A DNA stretch of 64,000 nt from Agrobacterium larrymoorei (GTDB lineage Bacteria > Pseudomonadota > Alphaproteobacteria > Rhizobiales > Rhizobiaceae), in the NCBI RefSeq assembly GCF_005145045.1, contig NZ_CP039691.1, forward strand, positions 2,492,001 through 2,556,000, given 5' to 3'. Every line of letters starts with the position of its first letter. The first letter of the stretch is position 1. Position numbers and translations under genes: made by a program. Of this stretch, positions 57,409-64,000 are shown one piece after another. The notes below the pieces were generated by a model that was given only the letters and a program-made list of their open reading frames with translations, did no database searches and was not told the origin of the DNA.

Positions 57409-57855
57409 ATGTCCAGCAGCCAGAATGCACTCGTGCTCGTCGCACGTATTCTTCTCTCCTTCATTTTCATCTATTCCGGCTTCGGCAAGCTGGCCGATCC
57501 TGCTGGCACGGCTGGCATGATTACCGGCGCTGGCCTTCCTGCCGCGACGGCTCTCGCCTATCTCGCAGGCGCCTTCGAACTCCTGACCGGCCTTGCCGTA
57601 CTCGTCGGCTTCCAGACGAAGCTTGCCGCTTTTGCGCTGGCTGCTTTCTGCGTATTCACCGGCCTCGTTTTCCACAGCGGCACGGTTGCCGTTCCTGGCT
57701 GGCCTGATGCGGCTCTCGGCTGGATCAACACGCTGAACGGCATCATGCTGATGAAGAACATCACGCTGGCTGGTGCTTACATTCTGCTCGGCACTTTCGG
57801 TGCTGGCGCTTACTCCATCGATGCCAAGCGCGGCGTTGCTCTGGCCCACGCTTAA
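57409..57855 (+). CDS. DoxX family membrane protein
   Basis: This 148-residue protein has four hydrophobic helices and the DoxX-type opening ALVLVARILLSFIFIYSGFGKL, followed by PAATALAYLAGAFELLTGLAVLVG. DoxX relatives are linked to quinone or redox stress functions in some bacteria; the role here is not known. Upstream sequence shows GGAG-like purines. A long hairpin directly after the stop ends the transcript. Confidence 0.88.
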   Translation: MSSSQNALVLVARILLSFIFIYSGFGKLADPAGTAGMITGAGLPAATALAYLAGAFELLTGLAVLVGFQTKLAAFALAAFCVFTGLVFHSGTVAVPGWPDAALGWINTLNGIMLMKNITLAGAYILLGTFGAGAYSIDAKRGVALAHA

Positions 57856-57878
57856 TCGACCAGACGCATAGAGTTGAT

Positions 57879-57906
57879 GAGACCGTCGGAGCGATCCGGC
57901 GGTCTC
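57879..57906 (+). terminator. Terminator-like hairpin after doxX
   Basis: GAGACCG (57879-57885) pairs with CGGTCTC (57900-57906), extended inward by CGGA/TCCG across a GCGA tetraloop. TTAATT follows on the plus strand. It separates doxX from the converging GFA gene. Confidence 0.7.
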
Positions 57907-58317
57907 TTAATTGGTGAAATCCTTTGGATAGGCAGGCAGAGTTTCGATTTCGTCCAGCCATTCCGCCTTCGAACGGGTCCAAATCTGCGCACGAGGCTTC
58001 AATTCGGAGCGCTCGTTAATCGCGCCCCATCTGATGCCCCAGTTGTCGTCTTCTACTTCCGCGCTGGTGAAAAGCGGCGATCCGCAGTCTCCGCAGAAGT
58101 GCTGATGGCGCATATTGCCGTTATCGCCAGCTTTGCGGTAGATTTTCGGCACGCTGCCCGTGAGCTTGATATCGGAGCGTTTTGCTAGAAGTGTCACGCG
58201 AAACGGTGAGCCGCTCAGGCGCTGGCAATCGGTGCAATGGCAAATGCCAACCTGATGCGGGTCCGCCTCCGCCTCAAATCGAACATTGCCGCAGTGACAC
58301 TGGCCAGTAATGCGCAT
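57907..58317 (-). CDS. GFA/CENP-V family zinc protein
   Basis: This 136-residue protein has the GFA (glutathione-dependent formaldehyde-activating enzyme-like) fold. The cysteine groups are GQCHCGNVRF, ICHCTDCQRLSG and HFCGDCGSPLF, enough for two zinc sites. The ATG at 58315-58317 has a strong GGAGG a few bases upstream; longer in-frame starts reach into the hisG end and add unrelated residues. Formaldehyde chemistry is not certain for most members of this family. Confidence 0.88.
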   Translation of the reverse strand: MRITGQCHCGNVRFEAEADPHQVGICHCTDCQRLSGSPFRVTLLAKRSDIKLTGSVPKIYRKAGDNGNMRHQHFCGDCGSPLFTSAEVEDDNWGIRWGAINERSELKPRAQIWTRSKAEWLDEIETLPAYPKDFTN

Positions 58318-58462
58318 GGCTTCCTCCCTACAGAGCATTTCAGCATTTCTTCGAAACGCAAAAATACTCTGACTTCTTGCTTTGGCGCATTGTCCGGACG
58401 CAAAACCGCTACGCACTTTTGCTGGAAATGCTGTAGAGAGAAAGCATAGAGCAATTCCGATC

Positions 58463-59161
58463 TCAGCCAAGTGCCTTCTGGACACGCGAGACAATCTCGC
58501 TCACCACAGCATTGCCCTCATGCTCTGCCTTGCGCGCACGCACGAAGCAGGCTTCCGATTTCAGGATGATGCCATCCGTCAAAATCTTGAGGTGGTTGGC
58601 CTTGAGCGTCGAGCCGGTGGAGGTGATATCGACGATGATATCCGCCTGCCCTGCCGCTGGCGCACCCTCGGTAGCACCAAGGCTTTCCACGATGCGGTAC
58701 AGCTGGATGCCGTGCTGGCGGGAGAAGAACTGCTGCGTCAGCCGCCAGTATTTCGTGGCGATGGCCAGACGGCGGCCATGGCGGGCGCGGAATTCCGAGG
58801 CGACATCGCCAAGATCGGCCATGCTGTCCACATCCAGCCAGATTTCCGGCACGGCGACCACGACATCCGCGTGGCCGAAGCCGAGGCGGGCGCAGAACTC
58901 GACGCGGCGGTCCACATCGCTCAGGTCTTCGCGCACGAGGTCTTCGCCGGTCACGCCGAAATCCACCGTACCATTGCCGATTTCGCGGGCGATTTCGGAG
59001 GCTGAGAGGTAGGCGATCTCAATATCGTCACGGCCTTCGACGCGGGCGCGGTAGGAGCGGTCGCTGCCGATGGCAGTGACCTTCAAGCCAGCCCGTTCCA
59101 GAATTGCCGAGGAATCTTCCTTCATGCGACCCTTCGAGGGCAGCGCGATGGTGATGGTCAT
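58463..59161 (-). CDS. hisG: ATP phosphoribosyltransferase catalytic subunit, short form
   Basis: This 232-residue HisG(S) makes the first committed step of histidine synthesis, joining ATP and PRPP. The start [11 protein letters not shown] and the PRPP loop near [16 protein letters not shown] are typical. It lacks the C-terminal regulatory domain of the long form and therefore needs HisZ, encoded directly upstream with a four-base overlap. It is the last gene of the hisS-hisZ-hisG unit. Confidence 0.95.
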   Translation of the reverse strand: MTITIALPSKGRMKEDSSAILERAGLKVTAIGSDRSYRARVEGRDDIEIAYLSASEIAREIGNGTVDFGVTGEDLVREDLSDVDRRVEFCARLGFGHADVVVAVPEIWLDVDSMADLGDVASEFRARHGRRLAIATKYWRLTQQFFSRQHGIQLYRIVESLGATEGAPAAGQADIIVDITSTGSTLKANHLKILTDGIILKSEACFVRARKAEHEGNAVVSEIVSRVQKALG

Positions 59162-60291
59162 GCGTTGTTCCTCGCAGCTTCGATGCGGTCCAGCCAGAGC
59201 GAAAAGCCGACAGCGGGAATATTGTCCGTCGCGCCGAGAAGCGTCATCAGCCGGTCGAACCGTCCGCCACCGGCCAGCACCGCCGCCTGCCCCTGTTCGG
59301 TGATTTCGAAAACGAGGCCGGTGTAATAGTCCAGCGGACGACCGAAGGCCGCGCCATAGGTCACGGCATCGAGATCGACCCCGCCATTGGCAAGGGCTGC
59401 GACGCGCTTATCGAAATCCGAAAGAGCGCCGCTAAGCTTCAGCTTCGCCTTTTCGGCAAAGTCGGACAGCGTTTGCGATGCCTGTGATAGCGGAGCCTGA
59501 AGCGCCAGAAATTGCTTCAGAAGCTGAAAACTGTCATCCGGCAGGCGCGTTGCGGCCAGCGCCAGCTTTTCGCGCAGGCGGCGGGCGATTTCCTGTGGCG
59601 GACGGCTGGCATTGGTGGAATAGCCGGTTTCCTGCATGACGCTGTCGATATAATCGACCAGCACCTTTTCCTCACCCGTGGCCAGAAGGCCGGCAACGCG
59701 GGCATCGAGCCCCGTCATCGGCTTGGGGCTAACGAGGCTTTCCAAGAGAGCATCGAGATGCGCCGTATCGCCAAAGGCATGCACCATGCGCTTCTGCCAG
59801 CCGAGTGGCAGGCCAAGGGCCGCGATAACGGCCTCGAAAACCTTCTGGTCGCCCAGCTTGGTGGAAAGCGCCCGGCCCGGCAGCAAACGGTTGAGAATGC
59901 CAATCGCATCTCCGATCGCCCGCGCATCGGCAGCGGCTACATCCGTATCGCCAAGGTCTTCTATACCGGCCTGATAGAACTCGTTCGCCCCATCGCGGCG
60001 CTGGCGGAATACCTCGCCCAGATAGGCATATCGCTTCGGCGTGCCGGTTGCCGTTTCGATATGGCGAAGGCAGACGGGAATGGTAAATTCCGGCCTCAGA
60101 CACAGACTCTCGCCCGTTTCGCTTTCGGTCAGAAATATCCGCCGACGCAGATCCTCACCCGCCATATCCAGAAACGGCGCGGCAGGCTGAATGACCGGCG
60201 TGTTTACCCGCGCGGTCTTGCGCGCAGCAAACTCTTCCAGCAGCTCTCCGGAAAATTCCGGCATGTCGATCAGGGGCATGGCAACGCTCAA
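59158..60291 (-). CDS. hisZ: ATP phosphoribosyltransferase regulatory subunit
   Basis: This 377-residue HisZ is a histidyl-tRNA-synthetase-like protein that binds HisG(S) and gives histidine feedback control. It keeps class II core pieces such as [41 protein letters not shown] and [20 protein letters not shown]. The start is a TTG overlapping the hisS stop; an ATG four codons in is possible. It overlaps hisG by four bases. The mix of a tRNA synthetase gene and two histidine genes in one operon is known in Rhizobiales. Confidence 0.93.
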   Translation of the reverse strand: MSVAMPLIDMPEFSGELLEEFAARKTARVNTPVIQPAAPFLDMAGEDLRRRIFLTESETGESLCLRPEFTIPVCLRHIETATGTPKRYAYLGEVFRQRRDGANEFYQAGIEDLGDTDVAAADARAIGDAIGILNRLLPGRALSTKLGDQKVFEAVIAALGLPLGWQKRMVHAFGDTAHLDALLESLVSPKPMTGLDARVAGLLATGEEKVLVDYIDSVMQETGYSTNASRPPQEIARRLREKLALAATRLPDDSFQLLKQFLALQAPLSQASQTLSDFAEKAKLKLSGALSDFDKRVAALANGGVDLDAVTYGAAFGRPLDYYTGLVFEITEQGQAAVLAGGGRFDRLMTLLGATDNIPAVGFSLWLDRIEAARNNA

Positions 60292-61931
60292 ATATCTTCT
60301 GCGGTATCGCCGACTTGATTAGGATCGTAAGGTAGACCTTCCGCCCGACGCCGGTCTTCGGCCTGCGCGGCCAGAATTTCCTTCACCTTCGCCACCAGCT
60401 CGGCCTCCGGCACGACGTCCTGCGCCACGCGGGCTTCGCGCCACGCCGCATTGTCCTCGATCTCGCCGGAGAGACGCTTGCCTTCGATCAGGTCCTTGAT
60501 CTGCACGACGCCCTGCTCACGCTCATCGCCGCCCTGAATGATGGCGATGGGGGCGCCCATGCGGTCGGCATATTTCAGCTGGTTGCCGAATTTCTTCCAG
60601 TTGCCCTGATACATTTCGGCGCGAATGCCTTCTGCGCGCAAAGCCTGCGTGAAGCGCTGATAGCGGCCCATGCTCTCGACATCGCCATCCATGACGGTGA
60701 CGAGAACCGGCGCGAGCGGCTTGGCCTGACCGAGCTTACCGAGGTTTTTCAGCGCCGTCATAAGGCGCGAGACGCCGATGGAAAAGCCGGTTGCCGGAAC
60801 GGGCTGGCCCATGAAGCGGGAGACAAGCCCGTCATAACGACCGCCACCACCGACGGAACCGAAGACGACTTTCTCGCCCTTTTCGTTGGTTACGTCGAAG
60901 GTGAGTTCGGCTTCGTAGACGGGGCCGGTGTAGTATTCGAGGCCTCGGACAACGGAGGGGTCGATCTTGATGCGGTCAGAGCCGTAGCCCGCCGATTCGA
61001 CTAATAGACGAATGGTATCTAGCTCTTTTAGACCTTCCGATAGGATTGTAATCTCGCCTGCGCTCACGTCATTGTAAGTCAACGTCGGCGGATTTCTGAA
61101 CATGACGCCGCCCCGCATGTTCGCTAACGAGCTTTCATATCTCGGCTGGACCGCAGCCCCGGAGACAGCAAACATCGCATTTTCATCAAGCATTTCTAAT
61201 ACGATAGCAGTCTGCGCTTCATCCAGCCCAGCGCCCTTTGTAAAGTCTCCAGACTCGTCCTTACGACCGGCGCCGAGCAGCAGCTTCACGCCTTCCGGAC
61301 CGAACTTGTCGAGCTTGTCGATAGCGCGCAGCACATTGAGGCGGCGGGCGGCGTTTTCTTCGCCGCCGAGGCCGATGGCTTCCATCACGCCATCCAGAAC
61401 CTTACGGTTATTGACGCGGATGACGTAATCGCCGCGCTTGATGCCGAGTGCTTCCAGAGTATCGGCCATCATCATGCACATCTCAGCATCGGCCTGCACG
61501 CCCGGTGCGCCAACGCTATCGGCATCGAACTGCATGAACTGGCGGAAACGGCCGGGGCCGGGCTTTTCGTTGCGGAAGACGTAACCGGCGCGGTAGGTGC
61601 GGTATGGCAGCTGTATTTCGTTGAAATTCTCAGCAACATGGCGGGCGAGCGGTGCTGTCAGATCGTAGCGCAGGCTCATCCACTGGTCGTCATCATCCTG
61701 AAGCGAAAACACGCCTTCGTTCGGGCGGTCGCTGTCTGGCAGGAACTTGCCGAGTGCATCGGTATATTCGAAGAGCGGGGTTTCTACCGGGTCGAAGCCA
61801 TAGAGCTCATAGACCTTGCGGATCTTCTCGATCATCTCGTTGGTGGCATGGATATCGGCAGCCGAACGGTCCACGAAGCCGCGCGGCAGGCGGGCTTTCA
61901 GTTTCTGAGGCTTTTTTGCTTTTTCGCTCAT
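60288..61931 (-). CDS. hisS: Histidyl-tRNA synthetase
   Basis: This 547-residue class II synthetase has the N-terminal [10 protein letters not shown], motif 2 [20 protein letters not shown], and the histidine-specific [16 protein letters not shown]. The C-terminal anticodon-binding domain starts at about [10 protein letters not shown]. It is longer than the roughly 500 residues I expect for relatives, and the extra length lies in residues about 224-310. That DNA (61001-61260) is near 51 percent GC by hand count, against about 63 percent just beside it, which suggests a locally replaced insertion domain. The ATG at 61931 is chosen. It overlaps hisZ by four bases. Confidence 0.93.
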   Translation of the reverse strand: MSEKAKKPQKLKARLPRGFVDRSAADIHATNEMIEKIRKVYELYGFDPVETPLFEYTDALGKFLPDSDRPNEGVFSLQDDDDQWMSLRYDLTAPLARHVAENFNEIQLPYRTYRAGYVFRNEKPGPGRFRQFMQFDADSVGAPGVQADAEMCMMMADTLEALGIKRGDYVIRVNNRKVLDGVMEAIGLGGEENAARRLNVLRAIDKLDKFGPEGVKLLLGAGRKDESGDFTKGAGLDEAQTAIVLEMLDENAMFAVSGAAVQPRYESSLANMRGGVMFRNPPTLTYNDVSAGEITILSEGLKELDTIRLLVESAGYGSDRIKIDPSVVRGLEYYTGPVYEAELTFDVTNEKGEKVVFGSVGGGGRYDGLVSRFMGQPVPATGFSIGVSRLMTALKNLGKLGQAKPLAPVLVTVMDGDVESMGRYQRFTQALRAEGIRAEMYQGNWKKFGNQLKYADRMGAPIAIIQGGDEREQGVVQIKDLIEGKRLSGEIEDNAAWREARVAQDVVPEAELVAKVKEILAAQAEDRRRAEGLPYDPNQVGDTAEDI

Positions 61932-62084
61932 GATGCCGGTCCAATTATCTCTTGAAATCAAGCCGGTGTATTAGAGGATGAAACCCGGCGCGGCAAGGCA
62001 TGCGGCAGCAGTAATGCTGGCATTTGGCGGCGGGATGGACTATATGGGATGCATGTATCCCAATCTGCCCCGTGAGGTCGCATC

Positions 62085-62318
62085 ATGAGCAAACAAACCG
62101 CAATCCGTCTGCCGGATGATACCTATGAGCGGCTGAAGGCGCTTTCAGAGCGCACGGGCCGCACCTCCGCCTTTTATATCCGAGAAGCCATCGAAAAGCA
62201 CATCGAGGATATGGAGGATTTGTATCTGGCGGAAGAAGCGACGCGGCGACACATTGCAAATGGTGAGCGCACCTATAGTCTTGAAGAAGTGATGCGCGAT
62301 ATTGATCTGGGAAATTGA
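62085..62318 (+). CDS. Ribbon-helix-helix antitoxin (RelB-like)
   Basis: This 77-residue protein has an N-terminal ribbon-helix-helix pattern, TAIRLPDDTYERLKALSERTGRTSAFYIREAI, which would bind DNA as a dimer. The C-terminal part (EEATRRHIANGERTYSLEEV) probably wraps the toxin. Its stop lies 17 bases inside the toxin gene. It likely represses its own promoter in the 123-base gap after hisS. Confidence 0.87.
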   Translation: MSKQTAIRLPDDTYERLKALSERTGRTSAFYIREAIEKHIEDMEDLYLAEEATRRHIANGERTYSLEEVMRDIDLGN

Positions 62319-62571
62319 ATTTCGAGAGTCTGCGCGCAAGCAATTGAAGAAGCTTGGCAGACAGGACGCAACGCGGATCATTGCATTTTTGAGTGATCGG
62401 ATTTCCGCAGACACAAATCCAAGACGAACCGGTCAGGCACTTCAAGGCTCAGAGCTCGGCAAATTCTGGCGTTATCGCGTCGGTGACTATCGTATTATAT
62501 GCGACATTCAGGATCAAAAACTTGTCATTATCGCCATCGAAATCGGCCACCGCCGGGAAGTATATCGTTAA
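62302..62571 (+). CDS. RelE/ParE family toxin
   Basis: This 89-residue protein is of the RelE/ParE superfamily, close to RelE: FRESARKQLKKLGRQDATRI, then GSELGKFWRYRVGDYRIICDI and a C-terminal GHRREVYR. The Arg residues in the strand regions and the terminal HRREVY match active RelE toxins, which cleave mRNA in the ribosome. The start is a TTG that overlaps the antitoxin gene, fitting translational coupling. A gyrase-directed ParE role is less likely. Confidence 0.87.
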   Translation: MIWEIEFRESARKQLKKLGRQDATRIIAFLSDRISADTNPRRTGQALQGSELGKFWRYRVGDYRIICDIQDQKLVIIAIEIGHRREVYR

Positions 62572-62574
62572 TCC

Positions 62575-63339
62575 ATGATCCTTGAAGCCTTGAATTATGC
62601 TGCGACCTACCGAAAGACGCAGCCGGAATTTCGCCCTTACATCAAATACTCGGTCAATCTCTGGGCGCGCGCCAATCGCTGCGGCAAGGCGTGGGCGGAG
62701 CATGAGCAGAACAGCAAGCGCTTCATTCTGTCCACCGCCGCCAAATTGAAGCAGCGGCGCACAGCGGTCGTTCTCGGTTCCGGCCTGTTGCGGGATGTGC
62801 CGTGGCAGCAGCTTGCGGCAGCTTTCGATACCGTCGTTCTGGTCGATCTCGTGCATCTTGCCAGCGTGAGAGCCAGGCTCTATGGGCGCAAATATCGCAA
62901 CGTAGTTCTCAACAGCCGCGATCTCTCCGGCTATGACGCGTTAAAGGCAGGGAGCGAACTTGAGCCTCTGAGCTTTTTGAGGCTGGTGCCTTATCTCGAT
63001 CTCGTCGTTTCAGCCAATCTGCTGTCGCAGATCGGCACCGGCGCACGTCACAGGCTGGAAAAAGAAGGCGCAGGCGGCATGCCGGAGGATGCGCTGAAGC
63101 GGTTGATCAAGGCGCATGTCGATGGTCTCGAGGGCCTGCCTTGCAAAGTGTGCCTCGTTACCGATACGGGCTTCAACCTCATCGACAAAAACGGCAAGCT
63201 GCACCAGCAGGAAGACCTGCTGCACGGGGTTGAAATCCCGAAGATCGCAAACCGATGGGACTGGACTTTGGCACCCTTCGGCGAAGAGAGCCGGGATTAC
63301 CAGATCATCCACAAGGTCGTGGCGAGCGAGGTGCGATGA
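62575..63339 (+). CDS. Conserved hypothetical protein, Rossmann-like
   Basis: This 254-residue protein starts three bases after the toxin stop. A possible nucleotide- or SAM-binding turn is TAVVLGSGLLRDVP (about 63-76), followed by VVLVDLVHLASVRAR, which resembles a Rossmann second strand with an acidic end. Later strands YLDLVVSANLLSQIG and CLVTDTGFNL fit a methyltransferase-like fold, but no catalytic motif is clear. Its GC content is like the core genome. Despite the close spacing it need not be part of the toxin-antitoxin unit. Function unknown. Confidence 0.72.
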   Translation: MILEALNYAATYRKTQPEFRPYIKYSVNLWARANRCGKAWAEHEQNSKRFILSTAAKLKQRRTAVVLGSGLLRDVPWQQLAAAFDTVVLVDLVHLASVRARLYGRKYRNVVLNSRDLSGYDALKAGSELEPLSFLRLVPYLDLVVSANLLSQIGTGARHRLEKEGAGGMPEDALKRLIKAHVDGLEGLPCKVCLVTDTGFNLIDKNGKLHQQEDLLHGVEIPKIANRWDWTLAPFGEESRDYQIIHKVVASEVR

Positions 63340-63380
63340 GCGCCATTTTATTTTCCAGATTGGCGCGCTAGATTAAGGCC

Positions 63381-63740
63381 ATGCGCTTGCTCACTCGCAC
63401 ATTGATGTTTCTCGCCTGCCTTATGTACGGGATGATGCCGGGCATGGCGGCGAATATGTCAATGCAAGTGATGGGACCGCAGTTGAGCCATAAGATGCCG
63501 GGCGATCACTCTGGTCACGCTGTCGCATCAGCATCCGCAGATGCAAAAAATCAAAGCGATCCCTGCCCACACAAAGGCAGCATGACACACGCGCCCTTTT
63601 GCGCCGCGTGTCTCGTTCTGCTGCCTGATCTGACCTTTGCCGAAAAGGGCACGTCACCTCACGCGGCACCTTTGCCGGAGGTGCAGGCAGCTTTCATCGG
63701 CAACCAGCCAGCGCCGCCTCTGCCCCCTCCCCGCGCCTGA
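63381..63740 (+). CDS. Small exported Met/His/Cys-rich protein, unknown
   Basis: This 119-residue protein has a signal sequence (LLTRTLMFLACLMYGMMPGMAA). The mature part is rich in Met, His and Cys (MSMQVMGPQLSHKMPGDHSGH, DPCPHKGSMTHAPFCAACL) with a Pro-rich C-terminus. The composition suggests copper or other metal binding, or a DUF2946-like relative. The gene just downstream is a DUF305 (CopM-like) protein, which supports a metal link. This is inferred from composition and place only. Confidence 0.65.
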   Translation: MRLLTRTLMFLACLMYGMMPGMAANMSMQVMGPQLSHKMPGDHSGHAVASASADAKNQSDPCPHKGSMTHAPFCAACLVLLPDLTFAEKGTSPHAAPLPEVQAAFIGNQPAPPLPPPRA

Positions 63741-63791
63741 TCGTTTCGATATCCCATCATTCGAAACATTATCGGCACAGGAGGATAACCC

Positions 63792-64000
63792 ATGCCAATC
63801 AAAACACTCGGCCTCGCAGCAGCGATGGTCGCACTTACCGCTATGCCCGCACTCTCGCAGGACATGAAAAGCCATGACGGACATGACATCTCCAAAAAGG
63901 AGAGTGGCTCGACTGAAGCTTTCAAACAGATCGCTGGCAAGATGCACATCGACATGTCACAGAACTACACCGGCGACGCCGATGTGGATTTCGTGCGCGG
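63792..64000 (+). CDS. DUF305 (CopM-like) protein, C-terminus cut by window end
   Basis: The frame starts at an ATG with AGGAGG seven bases upstream (63779-63784) and is open to the right edge. The first 23 residues form a signal peptide (KTLGLAAAMVALTAMPALSQ). The start of the DUF305 domain is visible: KMHIDMSQNYTGDADVDFVRG. The downstream His/Met motif (usually MIPHHQGA) is outside the window. DUF305 proteins bind Cu or Ag in the periplasm in the studied cases. It is 51 bases after the Met/His/Cys-rich gene. Confidence 0.82.
   Translation, partial: MPIKTLGLAAAMVALTAMPALSQDMKSHDGHDISKKESGSTEAFKQIAGKMHIDMSQNYTGDADVDFVR

Overview
The window looks like a core-chromosome segment of a Rhizobiaceae bacterium, most probably Agrobacterium or a close Rhizobium relative. 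The basis is gene content and protein sequence, not a database match. The signs are a high-GC genome with Rhizobiales-typical small families (DUF2093, DUF4170, DUF2007), split b and b' subunits of ATP synthase, a short HisG with its HisZ partner, a CIRCE-controlled groESL operon, and an alphaproteobacterial type of LexA box. No rRNA or tRNA genes, CRISPR array, prophage or complete insertion sequence was recognised. The mobile-looking content is limited to palindromic intergenic repeats, one putative MITE-like unit, a GIY-YIG nuclease gene among palindromes, and a small toxin-antitoxin pair.

Layout. 1-4.3 kb: membrane protein, S49 peptidase, a GIY-YIG gene among palindromic repeats, a TrmN6-like methyltransferase. 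4.4-9.5 kb: polyprenyl diphosphate synthase (ispB), a TPR lipoprotein-like exported protein, ispE, moaB and a glycosyltransferase-like gene; ispE and ispB both serve isoprenoid supply. 9.7-12 kb: a PA0069-type radical SAM gene with a LexA-like box, then rnhB. 12-14.2 kb: a palindrome-rich intergenic unit and a chemoreceptor. 14.5-17.4 kb: the F0 operon atpI-atpB-atpE-atpG'-atpF with a clear promoter and terminator. 17.5-23.3 kb: cell wall hydrolase, kup, corA and mrp.

23.3-29.7 kb is an accessory-like regulatory and catabolic region: an NrtA/NasS-like binding protein without a signal peptide, a LuxR-type regulator with a changed ligand pocket, and an IclR regulator divergent from an operon for oxidative galactose/galactonate use (SDR dehydrogenase, dgoK, dgoA, lactonase). 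The shared intergenic region shows a promoter overlapped by candidate operators. 29.7-32.9 kb: a GGDEF-EAL protein and a PAS-REC protein without a kinase domain, probably one signalling unit.

33-43.4 kb: mutL, DUF2093, a YciE-like protein, then a minus-strand envelope cluster (pmbA/tldE, cysQ-like, DUF4170, waaA, HAD, lpxK) and a patatin. 43.5-46.6 kb: rsmD and a pseudouridine synthase with a very long low-complexity tail, divergent from tadA. 46.6-54.2 kb: lipoprotein, ileS, ribF, HAD, chrA. 54.3-58.3 kb: groESL, a lower-GC orphan membrane gene, doxX and a GFA-type gene. 58.4-62 kb: hisS-hisZ-hisG with four-base overlaps; hisS carries an internal stretch of unusual composition. 62-64 kb: RHH/RelE toxin-antitoxin, a conserved unknown, a small Met/His/Cys-rich exported protein and the start of a DUF305 (CopM-like) gene cut by the window end.

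Most of the window is ordinary housekeeping DNA. The best leads are the mosaic hisS, the LexA-like box on the radical SAM gene, the MITE-like unit near 12 kb, the PAS-REC/GGDEF-EAL pair, and the signal-less NrtA-like protein beside a LuxR solo.
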